Positions 16,206-26,738 are shown, counted from the first letter of the stretch. The stretch is 42,054 nt of DNA from Planctomycetia bacterium (GCA_003170085.1 PMZT01000016.1:1-42054); one strand, 5' to 3'. Notes: generated by a model not told the origin, from the letters alone. A program made the numbers and translations.

Positions 16206-17654
16206 ATGGTGCGACATGCAGCGATGGCGCGGACGGGGTTCGTGGCGGCGCTCGCGGTAGCGTCCGTTCTCGGCTATGCGGCATGCCTGGGGGCCGCCGA
16301 GGACAAGGTCGCGGCTGAGGGGCCGTTCCAGCCCACGTGGCAATCGCTCGAGGAGTATGAAGTGCCGGACTGGTTCCGCGACGGCAAGTTCGGCATCTTC
16401 GTGCACTGGGGGCCGCAGACGCTGGCCGGCGCCAAGGACGGCTCGGCCGACGGCACGAAGACCGGCAACTGGAAGGACTACGCCGTCGCCTTTCGCGGCG
16501 AAAAGTTCGACGCCGCGCACTGGGCCGAGATGTTCCGAAAGTCCGGCGCTAAGTACGTCGTGCAGGTGGCGGAGCACCACGACGGCTACGCGCTGTACGA
16601 CTCGAGCCTGACGCCATGGACTTCGGTCAAGATGGCGCCGAAGCGCGACTTCGTGGCCGAACTGGCCGCCGCCGTCCGCAAGGAGGGGCTGGTCTTCGGC
16701 GCATCATCTCACACCGAGGAGCACTGGTGGTTCTACTCCGACCCGCCCAAGAAGGCGCCGCCCGCGCCTCTGCCGGGCCGCCCTGTGCCGCCGCAACCCG
16801 ATAAGGAGTTCCTCGACTGGTGGTATGCGCGGCTGGTGGAGATCGTGGAGAAGTACCACCCGCAATTCATGTGGTTCGACTGGTGCATCGAGCAACCGGC
16901 CTATGAGCCGTACCTGCGCAAGTTTGCCGCATACTACTACAACCGCGCCGCCGAGTGGAAGCAGGGCGTGGTCATCAACTATAAGTACGAGGCCATGCCG
17001 ACAAAGGCCGCCGTGCTCGACATCTCGTGGAACACCAGCCGCTTTGCGTGGAAACCCGAGCGGATCAACCCCACCCCGTGGCAGTTCGACACCATGTCCA
17101 ACCGCAGTTACTGGTTCTGGCGGGCCGATATGCAGATGCGGCCGCTGGCCGAGATGATTTGCGAGATGGCCGACGTCGTCAGCAAGAACGGCAACTACCT
17201 GCTGAACTTCCCCCCGGCCCCCGACGGCACGCTGACGCCCGGCCAGGAAGAAGTCCTGCTCGGCATCGGCCGCTGGCTGAAGGTAAACGGCGAGGCGATC
17301 TATGGCACGCGGCCGTGGAAGGTCTTCGGCGAGGGTCCCACCGAGGGGCTCGGCCCGAAGTTCCAGGGCAATCCCCCCAAGACGCCCTGGACGCCGCAAG
17401 ACATCCGCTTCACGACGAAAGGCGATGCGCTTTACGCCATCGTGCTGGCGTGGCCGGAAGACCGGAAAGTGAACATCAGGTCGCTGGCCTCCGGATCGCC
17501 GCTCCTGCAGCGGGAGATCAAGGGCGTCAGCCTGCTGGGCTGTGACGCACCCGTTCAGTGGAAGCGCACCGCGGACGGCCTTGGCGTCGATCTCCCCGCG
17601 CAGCGGCCCTGCGACTACGCGTTCGTGCTGAAGATCGAGCAGCGTTCATTATAA
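16206..17654 (+). CDS. Alpha-L-fucosidase, GH29
   Basis: This 482-residue exported enzyme removes alpha-linked L-fucose. A signal peptide (TGFVAALAVASVLGYAACLG) is followed by VPDWFRDGKFGIFVHWGPQT, GNWKDYAVAFRGEKFDAAHW, AKYVVQVAEHHDGYALYDS and PQFMWFDWCIEQP. The GH29 nucleophile is Asp225 (WFDW) and the substrate-binding HHDG is at 124-127. The C-terminal region (MADVVSKNGNYLLNFPPAPD, then GRWLKVNGEAIYGTRPW) is complete. The acid/base residue cannot be assigned by eye. I start at the ATG at 16206, with GGAG six bases upstream, rather than the in-frame TTG two codons earlier. It is the first gene of the six-gene run; the GH59 gene starts 11 bases after its stop. Confidence 0.92.
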   Translation: MVRHAAMARTGFVAALAVASVLGYAACLGAAEDKVAAEGPFQPTWQSLEEYEVPDWFRDGKFGIFVHWGPQTLAGAKDGSADGTKTGNWKDYAVAFRGEKFDAAHWAEMFRKSGAKYVVQVAEHHDGYALYDSSLTPWTSVKMAPKRDFVAELAAAVRKEGLVFGASSHTEEHWWFYSDPPKKAPPAPLPGRPVPPQPDKEFLDWWYARLVEIVEKYHPQFMWFDWCIEQPAYEPYLRKFAAYYYNRAAEWKQGVVINYKYEAMPTKAAVLDISWNTSRFAWKPERINPTPWQFDTMSNRSYWFWRADMQMRPLAEMICEMADVVSKNGNYLLNFPPAPDGTLTPGQEEVLLGIGRWLKVNGEAIYGTRPWKVFGEGPTEGLGPKFQGNPPKTPWTPQDIRFTTKGDALYAIVLAWPEDRKVNIRSLASGSPLLQREIKGVSLLGCDAPVQWKRTADGLGVDLPAQRPCDYAFVLKIEQRSL

Positions 17655-17665
17655 AGGGCATCAAC

Positions 17666-19690
17666 ATGCGGATTACCCGTATCCTGAACATCTGCACGTT
17701 TCTCGTTTCGCTATGTCTCTTGTCTTTGGCTGGAGCCGGCATGGCATGGGGCGAACAAAGCATCTCCATCGACGGACAACGCGAGGGACGGCGGTTTGAC
17801 GGCATCGGCGCCGTCAGCGGCGGCGGGGCGACCTCCCGGCTGCTGATCGAATACCCCGAACCCGAGCGCAGCCGGATTCTGGATTATCTGTTCAAGCCGA
17901 ACTTCGGGGCCTCCCTGCAGGTGCTTTACGTGGAAATCGGCAGCGACAAGAACGGCACCCAGGGCTCCGAGCCCAGTCACGCCCGCAGCCGCGAAGAACT
18001 GGACCATCCCAGGCCCGAGTACTTCGAGAGGGGCTATGAATGGTGGCTGATGAAGGAGGCCAAGAAGCGGAATCCGGAGATCCGCTTCGACGCCACCGCC
18101 TGGAACTCTCCCCTATGGGTCGGCGTCGGAAGCGGCGGCTTCTGGTCGCAGGACATGTGCGACTATTACGTGGGGTGGATCAAGGGGGCCAAGACCTACC
18201 ACGGCCTGGACATCAACTACACCGGCTGCCGCAATGAGATGGGGGTCAACCTGCCGTGGATAAAGACGTACCGCAAGACGCTGGACAAGGCCGGCCTGAA
18301 CAACGTGATCATCCACGCCTTTGACAACTGGAGGCCGGAAAACAAATGGCTCTTCGCCAAGGAGTTCGCCACCGACGCGGACCTCAACAAGGCCGTCGGC
18401 ATCATAGGCAACCACGTGACCTGGAAAGGAGCGCCCGAAGGCGTGTCGCCTTCGCCGGACTATGTGCTCAAGAGCGGCAAGCCCATCTGGGACACGGAAG
18501 AGCACGTTTACCAGGACGGGTTCCCCTCGGCGATCAACAAGGTGCGGGCCTGCAACGAAAACTACATCGACAACCGGGTTTCCAGCACCGTCTTCTGGCA
18601 CCTGATCTCCGCCTTCTACGGCATTGAGGGCTGGTACGGCAAGCACGCGATGGCCATAGCCCCCTCGCCCTGGAGCGGCAATTACACCCTGATGCCGGAG
18701 TTGTGGGGCCATGCCCACACCTGCCAGTTCACCAAGATCGGCTGGACGTACCTGGAAGGCGAGGGGTGCGGGTACTTCAAGAATGGCGGCAGTTACGTCA
18801 CCTATAAATCTCCCAACGGCTCGGACTACACCATCGTCATCGAGACCAAAGGTGCAAAGGCCGATCAGGCCGTCACGTTCAATATCACCGGCGGCCTGTC
18901 CACCGGCAAAGTGTGCGTCTGGAAGAGCGACAAGGCCGCGATGTTCCAGAAGCAGGATGACATCACTCCGCAGAACGGAGCCATTGCCCTCACCCTCAAG
19001 CCCGAGTCCATTTACACGATCACCACAACGAGCGGGCAGCAGAAGGGCGATTATCCGGCACCGCCGGCTAACAAGCCTTTCCCCTTCCCCTACCACGAGA
19101 ACTACGACCACTATCGCAAGACGGGCGTGTTGCCCTACTACCATTCCGATATCCAGGGCGTGTTCGAGGTCGCCAACCGCCCGGACGGCAAGGGCAAGTG
19201 TGCGCAAGCGGTCGTCAAGTTCACCAACACCAAGACGGCCTTGGACGGATTCACGATCCTGGGCGATGCGACTTGGAAGGATTATCAGGTCAGCGTGGAT
19301 GTCTCGCTGGACAAGGACGGGGCGGCTGTTTTGCTGGGACGCGTGGCCGGAACCCGGGGCAAAACGACCAGAAGCCAAGGATACCTTTTGAAACTCGGCA
19401 AGGACGGCACCTGGACGCTGCTAGCCGAAGCCGAAACCCTCGCATCAGGCAAAGCCACGATTGCGGACCAACCCTGGCACAATCTGAAGTTCGTGTTCCA
19501 GGGGACAACGATCAAGGCGTCAATCGATGGCATAGAGGTGGCTTCCGTGACCAACGGCGCCTTTGCGGCAGGGATGGTCGGGCTGGGCACGTTTACCAGC
19601 GCTCCCTGCTTTGACAACCTGATTATCAGCGAGGTCAACGGGGCTGTGCCCCAACCGACGGTGTTCTCCCAGGATGGCGCACTACAATAG
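17666..19690 (+). CDS. GH59 beta-galactosidase (galactocerebrosidase-like)
   Basis: This 674-residue exported enzyme closely follows animal galactocerebrosidase. After a signal peptide it reads RRFDGIGAVSGGGATSRLLI, LDYLFKPNFGASLQVLYVEI, GYEWWLMKEAKKRNPEIRFD, DINYTGCRNEMG, NYIDNRVSSTVFWHLIS, PWSGNY and SYVTYKSPNGSDYTIVIETK, then a C-terminal lectin-like domain (about 500-660). The acid/base is expected at Glu191 (RNE; usually WNE) and the nucleophile at Glu278 (WDTEE, matching SSED in the human enzyme). It should release terminal beta-galactose; the natural substrate in a bacterium is more likely a polysaccharide or glycolipid side chain. The start at 17666 has AAGGG seven bases upstream. It is the second gene of the run. 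Confidence 0.9.
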   Translation: MRITRILNICTFLVSLCLLSLAGAGMAWGEQSISIDGQREGRRFDGIGAVSGGGATSRLLIEYPEPERSRILDYLFKPNFGASLQVLYVEIGSDKNGTQGSEPSHARSREELDHPRPEYFERGYEWWLMKEAKKRNPEIRFDATAWNSPLWVGVGSGGFWSQDMCDYYVGWIKGAKTYHGLDINYTGCRNEMGVNLPWIKTYRKTLDKAGLNNVIIHAFDNWRPENKWLFAKEFATDADLNKAVGIIGNHVTWKGAPEGVSPSPDYVLKSGKPIWDTEEHVYQDGFPSAINKVRACNENYIDNRVSSTVFWHLISAFYGIEGWYGKHAMAIAPSPWSGNYTLMPELWGHAHTCQFTKIGWTYLEGEGCGYFKNGGSYVTYKSPNGSDYTIVIETKGAKADQAVTFNITGGLSTGKVCVWKSDKAAMFQKQDDITPQNGAIALTLKPESIYTITTTSGQQKGDYPAPPANKPFPFPYHENYDHYRKTGVLPYYHSDIQGVFEVANRPDGKGKCAQAVVKFTNTKTALDGFTILGDATWKDYQVSVDVSLDKDGAAVLLGRVAGTRGKTTRSQGYLLKLGKDGTWTLLAEAETLASGKATIADQPWHNLKFVFQGTTIKASIDGIEVASVTNGAFAAGMVGLGTFTSAPCFDNLIISEVNGAVPQPTVFSQDGALQ

Positions 19691-19708
19691 GAACCGCGAG
19701 GGAGTAAA

Positions 19709-21712
19709 ATGACAGTGCATTCCTTGGCTGCAAGGCTGGCGGGCATCCTGGCGTCGCTCCTTATCTTCTGCGGCGGACTCTCCGCCCTGGGGGCGGAAAC
19801 GCTCCGGTCGCCCGACGGGAAAGTGATTGTGACCTTCGAGTTGAAGGAGGGGCGACCCTTCTGGGATGTCGCCTACAGCGGCAATCGCTTCATTCAACGC
19901 GGCCTGCTGGGGGTTGAAACCGCCCTGGAGAACTTCTGCGGAACCTACAAGGTCGTGGGCATGGAGACCGCCGCGCGCGACACCACGTGGAAGGCCGTCT
20001 GGGGAAACCTGAGCGAAATCCGGGACCACTTCAACCAGCTCGCCGTCAAGCTCCAGGAAACGGCCGGCAAGCAGCGCGTGCTGCATGTGGTCCTGCGCGC
20101 GTACAACGAGGGCGTCGGCTGCCGGTACGAGTTTCCGCCGCAACCCGGCCTCGCGGAAGTCACCGTCAAGAAGCGGTTGACCGAGTACCGGTTCGCCCAG
20201 AACTTCGCCGTCTACCAGAACCGGAACTACGAGTACGGCACGGTCAAGATCGATACCATGTCGAGGAGTGAAGGCGCCGTGACCCTGGACGTGGGCGGCG
20301 GCAACTTCGTTTCGCTGACCGATGCCGACCGCTCCAACTTCTCCATGGTCTTCTGGAGCAACCGCAAGGGGGACCCCAACACGATCGTGGGCGGCCTGGC
20401 CGGGCCGGCCTCCGGCGCGCTGCCTTTTGCGACCTCGTGGGAGGTAATCATCGTCGGCGAAACCCTCGGCAAGCTGTATGAGAACCGCTTCATCGTCGAG
20501 AACCTGAACCCGCCCTGCGCGATCGCCGACACATCGTGGATCAACCCCGGCCCCGCCATCTGCCAGATCCGCAACTCGCGGATGGTGACCGCCGAACTCA
20601 AGAAACTGCTCGACTTCGCCTCGGCCCACAACATCCCGTACATGGAGATCGACCACTCCTGGAACGGCGCGGAGACCAAGTGGACCCCACAGGAGATCGA
20701 GTTCTTCGAGAAGAACAAACTGCCCTTCTGGAACGACAAGCCGGAGTGGCGCAGCAACATCGGCGGAAACCCCATGGTCCCGGCCAAGGGCTGGGTCCCG
20801 TTCCGCCCGCAAGCCACGTCCGGCGGCAACTTTGTCGACCTCAACATCCCCGAGTTGACCGCCTACGGGAAGAGCCTGAAGCCCCCCGTCGGCGTTTGCG
20901 TTTACGTCCGTAGCGTGCTGCTGAAGGAATTCGGCGGCGAGCACCCCATCGATACGGTTTTCGCCGCGTACGAAAAGATGGGCCTGGCGGGCGTCAAGCC
21001 TGGATTCACACCCTCGGCCAGTCAATACAACGAGCAGATGGTTGCCTACATGGTCAAAAAAGCGGCGGAACACAAGCTCATCCTCACCATTCACGACGGC
21101 TACTATCCATACGGCCTATCGCGGACCTATCCGAACCTGGTCAACGTGGAAGGCGGCGCGGGCGACGAGGCGGAACACTCCATCAAGCCCGAGATGAAGT
21201 CCCTGCACGACGTGATGCTCGTCTTCACCCGCTTCCTGATGGGTCCGTTCGATTACACGCCCGAAATCGGCCGGAAGTCCAAGACCCACTGCCACCAGGT
21301 GGCGATGATCGGGGTGTACCACGGGCGCCCCAGCATCCGCGGGGGCATGCCGCAATGGTCGCCCGGCGGCGAAGGCGGCGGCGAAATCGAGTTCATCGAG
21401 AAGTGGCCGGGGATTTTCGATGAAATGAAAGTGACCGCCGAGGTCTGCGAATCGGTGACCGTGGCGCGACGCCGGGCGGGCAACTGGTACGTCGCCAGCA
21501 TGTCGGGGCCCCATGCCCGCTCGTATCCGTATCCCCTTGACTTCCTGACGCCGGGCAAGACCTACCAGGCGAGCATCTACAGCGACACGCCCGGAAGCCG
21601 GAAGTCCACGCATACGCAGCAAAAGGTGACCTCCCAAACGGTGATTCCAATCGCCATGGAACCCAACGGCGGCCACCTGATGATTCTCACTCTACAAGGG
21701 CAAACGCCATGA
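19709..21712 (+). CDS. GH97 family alpha-glycosidase
   Basis: This 667-residue exported enzyme has the GH97 layout: an N-terminal beta-supersandwich (about 30-270; RSPDGKVIVTFELKEGRPFW), a barrel with IPYMEIDHSWNG and HDGYYPYGLSRTYPNLVNVE, and a C-terminal beta domain. Glu481 and Glu487 (VEGGAGDE) match catalytic carboxylates of the family. At the nucleophile position of retaining members (KVDF) it has KPGF with Gly432, so an inverting mechanism, as in SusB-type alpha-glucosidases, is more likely. The calcium-site carboxylates were not checked. GGGAG lies four bases before the ATG. Its TGA overlaps the next ATG by four bases. Confidence 0.88.
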   Translation: MTVHSLAARLAGILASLLIFCGGLSALGAETLRSPDGKVIVTFELKEGRPFWDVAYSGNRFIQRGLLGVETALENFCGTYKVVGMETAARDTTWKAVWGNLSEIRDHFNQLAVKLQETAGKQRVLHVVLRAYNEGVGCRYEFPPQPGLAEVTVKKRLTEYRFAQNFAVYQNRNYEYGTVKIDTMSRSEGAVTLDVGGGNFVSLTDADRSNFSMVFWSNRKGDPNTIVGGLAGPASGALPFATSWEVIIVGETLGKLYENRFIVENLNPPCAIADTSWINPGPAICQIRNSRMVTAELKKLLDFASAHNIPYMEIDHSWNGAETKWTPQEIEFFEKNKLPFWNDKPEWRSNIGGNPMVPAKGWVPFRPQATSGGNFVDLNIPELTAYGKSLKPPVGVCVYVRSVLLKEFGGEHPIDTVFAAYEKMGLAGVKPGFTPSASQYNEQMVAYMVKKAAEHKLILTIHDGYYPYGLSRTYPNLVNVEGGAGDEAEHSIKPEMKSLHDVMLVFTRFLMGPFDYTPEIGRKSKTHCHQVAMIGVYHGRPSIRGGMPQWSPGGEGGGEIEFIEKWPGIFDEMKVTAEVCESVTVARRRAGNWYVASMSGPHARSYPYPLDFLTPGKTYQASIYSDTPGSRKSTHTQQKVTSQTVIPIAMEPNGGHLMILTLQGQTP

Positions 21713-23286
21713 GACACCTCTTCATTCTACTCGCGCTGCTCGCCGCCCGCCTGCCTGCGGCCGAGCCGAGCCTCGTCCCTGCCGCCCCCAGCACCGCGCC
21801 CGACTATTTCTGCACCTGGAACGTGCAGGGCTTCGCGTGCGGTTACGCCGGTCCGAGCCCGCAGGCGGACATGATGGTCGAGGCCGGCCTCTTTGGCCAG
21901 GGGCCGAACCAAGACTGGCTGGGGTTCTATCCCGACGTGCGGGCCGACCTGACCTTTCTTCTCGATGATGCCTTCGACTTTCCGCTGGGCGGCGGCCATA
22001 ACTGCCCCATCCGCGGCAGCGTGGAACTCGACCCCGGCCGCTTCCCCTCCTACCAGGGGAGCCCCGCCGAACGGCTGGCCAAGTTGAGCAAGGCTGTGAA
22101 AGCCAAGGGCTGGCGCGACCTGGGCCTATGGATCTGCAATTCCCGCCCGAATGTGGATGAGCTTCCAATAGACAGCGATACGTACTGGTGCCAGCGGCTG
22201 GCGTGGTCCCAGCAGGCGGGCATAGGCTCCTGGAAAGTGGATTGGGGCATCGGGATTCCCGGCAAGCCGCTGTGGAAATTCAAGGTCACCCCCAAGGTAC
22301 GCAGCGTAGCGCCTGACGTGTGGATCGAATTCGGCACCCAGGGCGACCTCTACCGCACCTATGACGTAAACATCTCGGTATCGATCCCCGAGACCATCTG
22401 GCGTATCGCAGCGTTTCTCGCCAAGCAGGACACCGAGGATCACCGCCTGATCAATTGCGAGGACGAAGTATACATCGGGGCGGGCCTGGGGTGTTCGTAC
22501 GGTGTGATGCGCCATCCGCTGAACGGGAACATGCCCAACGGCAAGCCGGACCCCTTCTTCCCTTCCCACTTCCGTGACGTCAAACACCGCATCGACGAGG
22601 TCACCCGGGCGGTCCGCTGGCACCGCATCGCCCTGCCTTTTGGCAAGGGCGACAAGGCCGTCATCGACGACAATATTCTTAGCGATTTCAAGAGCAAGCC
22701 CGCCCCGGCACGCATATCGCGCGGAGGGCTGCCTTTGCCCGCAGTGACCATGCCTGACGGCAAGGAGCCGCCCTACGTTCTCTGCTGCCGTCACCCCGAC
22801 GGAGAAATCGCGGTGGCGACCATTGCCAGAAACCTCGGTGACGGCAAGAAGGCAAGTCTCTCCTTCCCGCTGGCCGACGTCGTCCTGAATGTCGGCGAGT
22901 TGAACAGGCCCGTGGGCATCTTCGGCGAATATGCCAGCCTCACCCTGGTCACCACCAGCGCTCTGGCCGGCAAGCGCATCCTCGCCCAGGACCTGGCCGG
23001 AAAGACACCGGTGGACATCACCGGCGAGGTGACGGTGGACGGCAGCCGCCTCACGATCCCCGGTGCGGTCATCCACCGCGTCGGCCTGATGGCGGCAAAA
23101 TCCGGCGACATTTCGGACCCGGGGCTCGTGCTGGCCGTCGAAGGTCTCACCAGGTTTGTTCCCAAGCAACCGATGAAACCGGGCAAGAACCCTGACCGGC
23201 CCAAGCCCGTGACCGAAGCGGAGCCGGCCTCGACGTTCCCCAGCGCCGAGGCCCTCGCCAGGCAGGCGAAGGAAGACAAGAAATGA
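21709..23286 (+). CDS. Secreted clan-D-like (GH27/GH36-related) glycosidase, uncertain family
   Basis: This 525-residue protein has an N-terminal signal (HLFILLALLAARLPAAEP). The first 300 residues look like a short TIM barrel: FLLDDAFDFPLGGGHNC, GWRDLGLWICNSRPNVDELP, QQAGIGSWKVDWGIGIPGKP and DVWIEFGTQGD. KVDWG with Asp178 recalls the nucleophile strand of clan-D alpha-galactosidases (GH27/GH36). The remainder (about 345-470) is a beta domain, and the tail is proline- and lysine-rich and probably disordered. I do not recognise the exact family, so alpha-galactosidase activity is only suggested. Both ends overlap the neighbouring genes by four bases (ATGA), indicating translational coupling. 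Confidence 0.55.
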   Translation: MRHLFILLALLAARLPAAEPSLVPAAPSTAPDYFCTWNVQGFACGYAGPSPQADMMVEAGLFGQGPNQDWLGFYPDVRADLTFLLDDAFDFPLGGGHNCPIRGSVELDPGRFPSYQGSPAERLAKLSKAVKAKGWRDLGLWICNSRPNVDELPIDSDTYWCQRLAWSQQAGIGSWKVDWGIGIPGKPLWKFKVTPKVRSVAPDVWIEFGTQGDLYRTYDVNISVSIPETIWRIAAFLAKQDTEDHRLINCEDEVYIGAGLGCSYGVMRHPLNGNMPNGKPDPFFPSHFRDVKHRIDEVTRAVRWHRIALPFGKGDKAVIDDNILSDFKSKPAPARISRGGLPLPAVTMPDGKEPPYVLCCRHPDGEIAVATIARNLGDGKKASLSFPLADVVLNVGELNRPVGIFGEYASLTLVTTSALAGKRILAQDLAGKTPVDITGEVTVDGSRLTIPGAVIHRVGLMAAKSGDISDPGLVLAVEGLTRFVPKQPMKPGKNPDRPKPVTEAEPASTFPSAEALARQAKEDKK

Positions 23287-26200
23287 TAACGAGAACGATA
23301 CTGACGGCGGCGCTTCTGGCCGCGTGCTGCGCGGCTGCGCAGGCGGGGGCGGCCGTGCCCGTCACGGTGGTCAACTACTCCAGAATGCCCGTCTACGCGA
23401 CGGCCATCGCTCTCGATGAAAAGGACCTCTGCGGCCGCCTGGGCCTGCCCGAAGGCACGCCGCTGCGGGTCCGCACCGCCAATGCGGCGCCGGCTATACC
23501 GATAGCGCGCGGCACGGAGGACGGCCGGCCGGTCATGAGGCTGTACGTGAGCCTTGCGCCAACGTCGCGGCTGGACCTCGTGGCCGAGCGGGCCGAACGG
23601 TGGCAGGAGGCCAAGGTCGCGGAGGCGGCGTGCAACCCGGCCGATGCCAGCGGCGCCATCGCCAACGGCGTCCTGTGCGTGACGTTCGGCAAGAAGGGCT
23701 GGGACCTGGCCTTCGCTCCACCGGCGGCGGACGGCGACAAGGCGAAGGCCGACAAGAACGTTCTCATCCAGAACGGGGCGCTGGACTTCTGGATCGACAA
23801 CCAGAACCGCGGCCGCATCATGAACGCCGATCCCAAGGACATGGGCCTCGTGCGATTCGCCACGGCTGCACGCCTTGAAAAGTGCGAGGCGGCGGTTGGG
23901 CCGGACGGCCGCCCGATGTTCAAGACCGTGCGCCGGCTCGACGGTTTCGCCAAGGCCATGACCGTTACGGAAACCTTCGAGCTAATCCCCGGCCTGCCCA
24001 TCCTCATCTCGCGCGTGCGGTGGCAGAATGACGGCGACGCGCCGCTGTGGGTGGCGTACGTGGGCAGCGGCGACGGCGTCAAAGGCTCGTGGGCGAAAGG
24101 CCTGATGACCGGGCCGCTCATCGAGCGGAAGAAGTCGCCGCTCCAGGGCGATATCAACGGCGGCGAGACGCGCTGCGCATGGATCGGGCAAGTCTGCCGC
24201 ATTAGCATGGAGTCGCCCGCGACGGGTTGCGGCGTAGGCCTGTCGACGATCCTGCCGGGCCTGAACAAGGTGGGCACGGGCTCGATGATCTGGGGATGCA
24301 GCGGCTCCGGGTTCCAGTGCAACTTTATCGACCCGACGTACGGCCAGTTCCCGTTCCTCGTAAAGCCGCACGAGGGGCTCGATAACGGCTTCGCATTCCT
24401 CGCCACGCAAACGGGCACGAGTGTGTTCCGCCAGACCGTGGAGCTATGGACAACCATCCAGGCGGGCAAGCTGCCGCGCCTGGCGTCGCCGTGCGCGGTA
24501 TTCGTCGGCGGGGAGCCGGTGTACGCCCAGACGGTCTCGGGGCTTGGCGACGATGCCGCCACGCAAGGGCTGCTTGCGGCGGGCGGGCCGGTCAGCCGGA
24601 TACCCCTGCGGATGGACTTCAACAAGTACTTCGAGTTGCGGGCGTCGGTCCAAGCCGCCTCGCCGCAGGCGGCGGTCGAGGTCGTTGCGCGGCCGATGGT
24701 CCCCGGCAAGGCGCCTATCCCCCTGCTTCGGGCCGAGAAGCCGGGCGAGTACAAGGTGGACCTCAACAAGTGTTTCGGTAAACCCGACGAAGTCGCCTTC
24801 GTGCTGGAGGTGAAAGCGAGCGGGGCGGCGGCGCTCAAGGCCCTCTCGATCGCCGAAATCCTGCCGGTCGCGCCGGAACTGCTCTCGCCTGTGCCGGACG
24901 CCTCGATGACCGACCTTGCGGCCATGTTCCGCTGGAAGGCGATTCCGATGGTCGTCGATTACGATCTCCAGATGTCGCGGGCGGCGGACTTCTCCTCGCC
25001 CACCGACGTGCGGGTCGCGAGCAGCCAGGAATTCCCGTGGTACCTCGTGCCCGACGACAAACTGCCCGCGCCCGGCCGCTGGTACTACCGTATCCGCGGC
25101 GTCAAAGGCGACGTGCTGGGCCAGTGGTCCGAGCCGCGAAGTTTCACCGTCAACAACGACCACTCGACCAAGCCGCCGAAGCGGCCCGTGACCGCCGAGA
25201 AGCCGCTCTTTACGCTCGAGGCCACGCGGGTCCTCGATTACACCACGTTTCACCCCGACGTGCCGGCCGACATCGCCCCGTACGTCGGCATCATCGCCGA
25301 GGGTTTCGAGGGCAAGGGCCTCCCCGTGACCGACTTCGCGCGCGGCATGGACAAACTGCCGCACGCCATCATGCTTCGCAGCCACTGGGTGGGCCTGGCC
25401 GACCTGGAGTGGCTCTTCCAGAACGTGCCGAACTTCGTCGGCATCCAGGGCGGCGAACACCTGAGCGATCTGTATCAGAACGGGAAGGACGGGGCCACGA
25501 CTTACGCCCACCGCCTCACCCGCCTGTGCGCCAAGTACGGCATGATCTACCAGGAGGCCGACGGCACGTACAAGGATGACAAGTGGCAGGACCTGATGGA
25601 CAAGCAGGGCCCGTTCGTCCGCGAGTACGGACGGTACCTGGTGCTGTCGCAGAAGAACAACATTATTCGCCGCCAGTTCTACTCGCAGAGTGCCGCAATG
25701 GGCCTCTGGCTGGGTGGCATCACGCACCAGCACGGCGCGTGGGAGGACGGCGGCTTCTACTGGCAGAACGCGGGCTTTAACGGACTGGGCAAGTGCGCGG
25801 GCGAGCGGAGTGGGGTCCTCAAGACCATGCCGCGCATCTTCTGGGACCTGGTGTTCGTGATGGGCATCAGCCGGGGTTGCGGCATATACAGTTGCGACGG
25901 CCAGACGCTCATGATCAGCCCGAAGGAGGTCGAACGGAATCCGGCCGCCGCGTTCCAAGCGGGCATCTGGGACTCAAGCGGCAAGACCACCGACACGTTC
26001 AAGCGGTTCGTCGCGCCGCTCATCCGCGGCACGGTCCAGCACGGCCTCATCCCCACAAAGGAGCAGGTGCTGGCCAACGTCCACCTGGCGGTCTTCAACG
26101 ATAAGAAAGTGCCCGGCGACAGCAAGGCCTGGCCGCACTACATGGAGTACGGGCCGCTGTACGCCGCCACCTACGGCTTCCGCAAGATGGGCAACATCGA

Positions 26201-26738
26201 CGGGCAACTGTGGGAGTTCTTCCCGAACACAGGGCGGTACTACTACATTCCCGTGCTCGTCCAGGGCAACGAGCCGCTGGGGCCGGCGGTCAAGAACCTG
26301 CCCGTCTCCCAGTTGCAGGACACGGCGCAGGTGAAGAAGGTGTTTGACGCCGCGTACTCGAAGTGGTACGAGGGCGACGCACTGGTGTGCCTTGTCGGCG
26401 ACACGCTGACGGTCCTCAACTCGAATGAGAACGAGGACGTGACGGAGTCGTATTCCGTGCCCTTGAAGCGCGGCTGGCTGGCGAATCTTTCCGGCAAGGT
26501 TGGGCCGCATGCGTACCTCGTCGGCAAGTTCGAGGACCGCAGCCGCCGGTTGTGGCTCCAGGCGAACACCGATTATCCGGAGCGCGACACCGAACTCTCG
26601 ATCACCTGCGAACGCAAGCCGGAGTGGCAGATCGAGCCGGCATCGGCGGCGAAGGAAGCCCGGTGGGATGAGGCCGCGAAGTGCCTGAAACTCCGCCTCT
26701 CGCACAGGGATGGCGCGGTGGAAGTGACTGTAAAATGA
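23283..26738 (+). CDS. GH98-like multidomain secreted protein
   Basis: This is the largest protein of the operon (1151 residues). After a signal peptide ([20 protein letters not shown]) come long beta-rich domains to about 530 and a fibronectin-III-like domain at about 535-625 ([38 protein letters not shown]). A GH98-like catalytic region follows at about 640-1000: [55 protein letters not shown] and [18 protein letters not shown]98 members are endo-beta-galactosidases acting on blood-group-type glycans, or endo-xylanases. As I recall the family, SQKNN occupies the place of a SEQNN motif with a catalytic glutamate, so activity is uncertain. Start and stop overlap the neighbours as ATGA. Confidence 0.55.
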   Translation: MITRTILTAALLAACCAAAQAGAAVPVTVVNYSRMPVYATAIALDEKDLCGRLGLPEGTPLRVRTANAAPAIPIARGTEDGRPVMRLYVSLAPTSRLDLVAERAERWQEAKVAEAACNPADASGAIANGVLCVTFGKKGWDLAFAPPAADGDKAKADKNVLIQNGALDFWIDNQNRGRIMNADPKDMGLVRFATAARLEKCEAAVGPDGRPMFKTVRRLDGFAKAMTVTETFELIPGLPILISRVRWQNDGDAPLWVAYVGSGDGVKGSWAKGLMTGPLIERKKSPLQGDINGGETRCAWIGQVCRISMESPATGCGVGLSTILPGLNKVGTGSMIWGCSGSGFQCNFIDPTYGQFPFLVKPHEGLDNGFAFLATQTGTSVFRQTVELWTTIQAGKLPRLASPCAVFVGGEPVYAQTVSGLGDDAATQGLLAAGGPVSRIPLRMDFNKYFELRASVQAASPQAAVEVVARPMVPGKAPIPLLRAEKPGEYKVDLNKCFGKPDEVAFVLEVKASGAAALKALSIAEILPVAPELLSPVPDASMTDLAAMFRWKAIPMVVDYDLQMSRAADFSSPTDVRVASSQEFPWYLVPDDKLPAPGRWYYRIRGVKGDVLGQWSEPRSFTVNNDHSTKPPKRPVTAEKPLFTLEATRVLDYTTFHPDVPADIAPYVGIIAEGFEGKGLPVTDFARGMDKLPHAIMLRSHWVGLADLEWLFQNVPNFVGIQGGEHLSDLYQNGKDGATTYAHRLTRLCAKYGMIYQEADGTYKDDKWQDLMDKQGPFVREYGRYLVLSQKNNIIRRQFYSQSAAMGLWLGGITHQHGAWEDGGFYWQNAGFNGLGKCAGERSGVLKTMPRIFWDLVFVMGISRGCGIYSCDGQTLMISPKEVERNPAAAFQAGIWDSSGKTTDTFKRFVAPLIRGTVQHGLIPTKEQVLANVHLAVFNDKKVPGDSKAWPHYMEYGPLYAATYGFRKMGNIDGQLWEFFPNTGRYYYIPVLVQGNEPLGPAVKNLPVSQLQDTAQVKKVFDAAYSKWYEGDALVCLVGDTLTVLNSNENEDVTESYSVPLKRGWLANLSGKVGPHAYLVGKFEDRSRRLWLQANTDYPERDTELSITCERKPEWQIEPASAAKEARWDEAAKCLKLRLSHRDGAVEVTVK

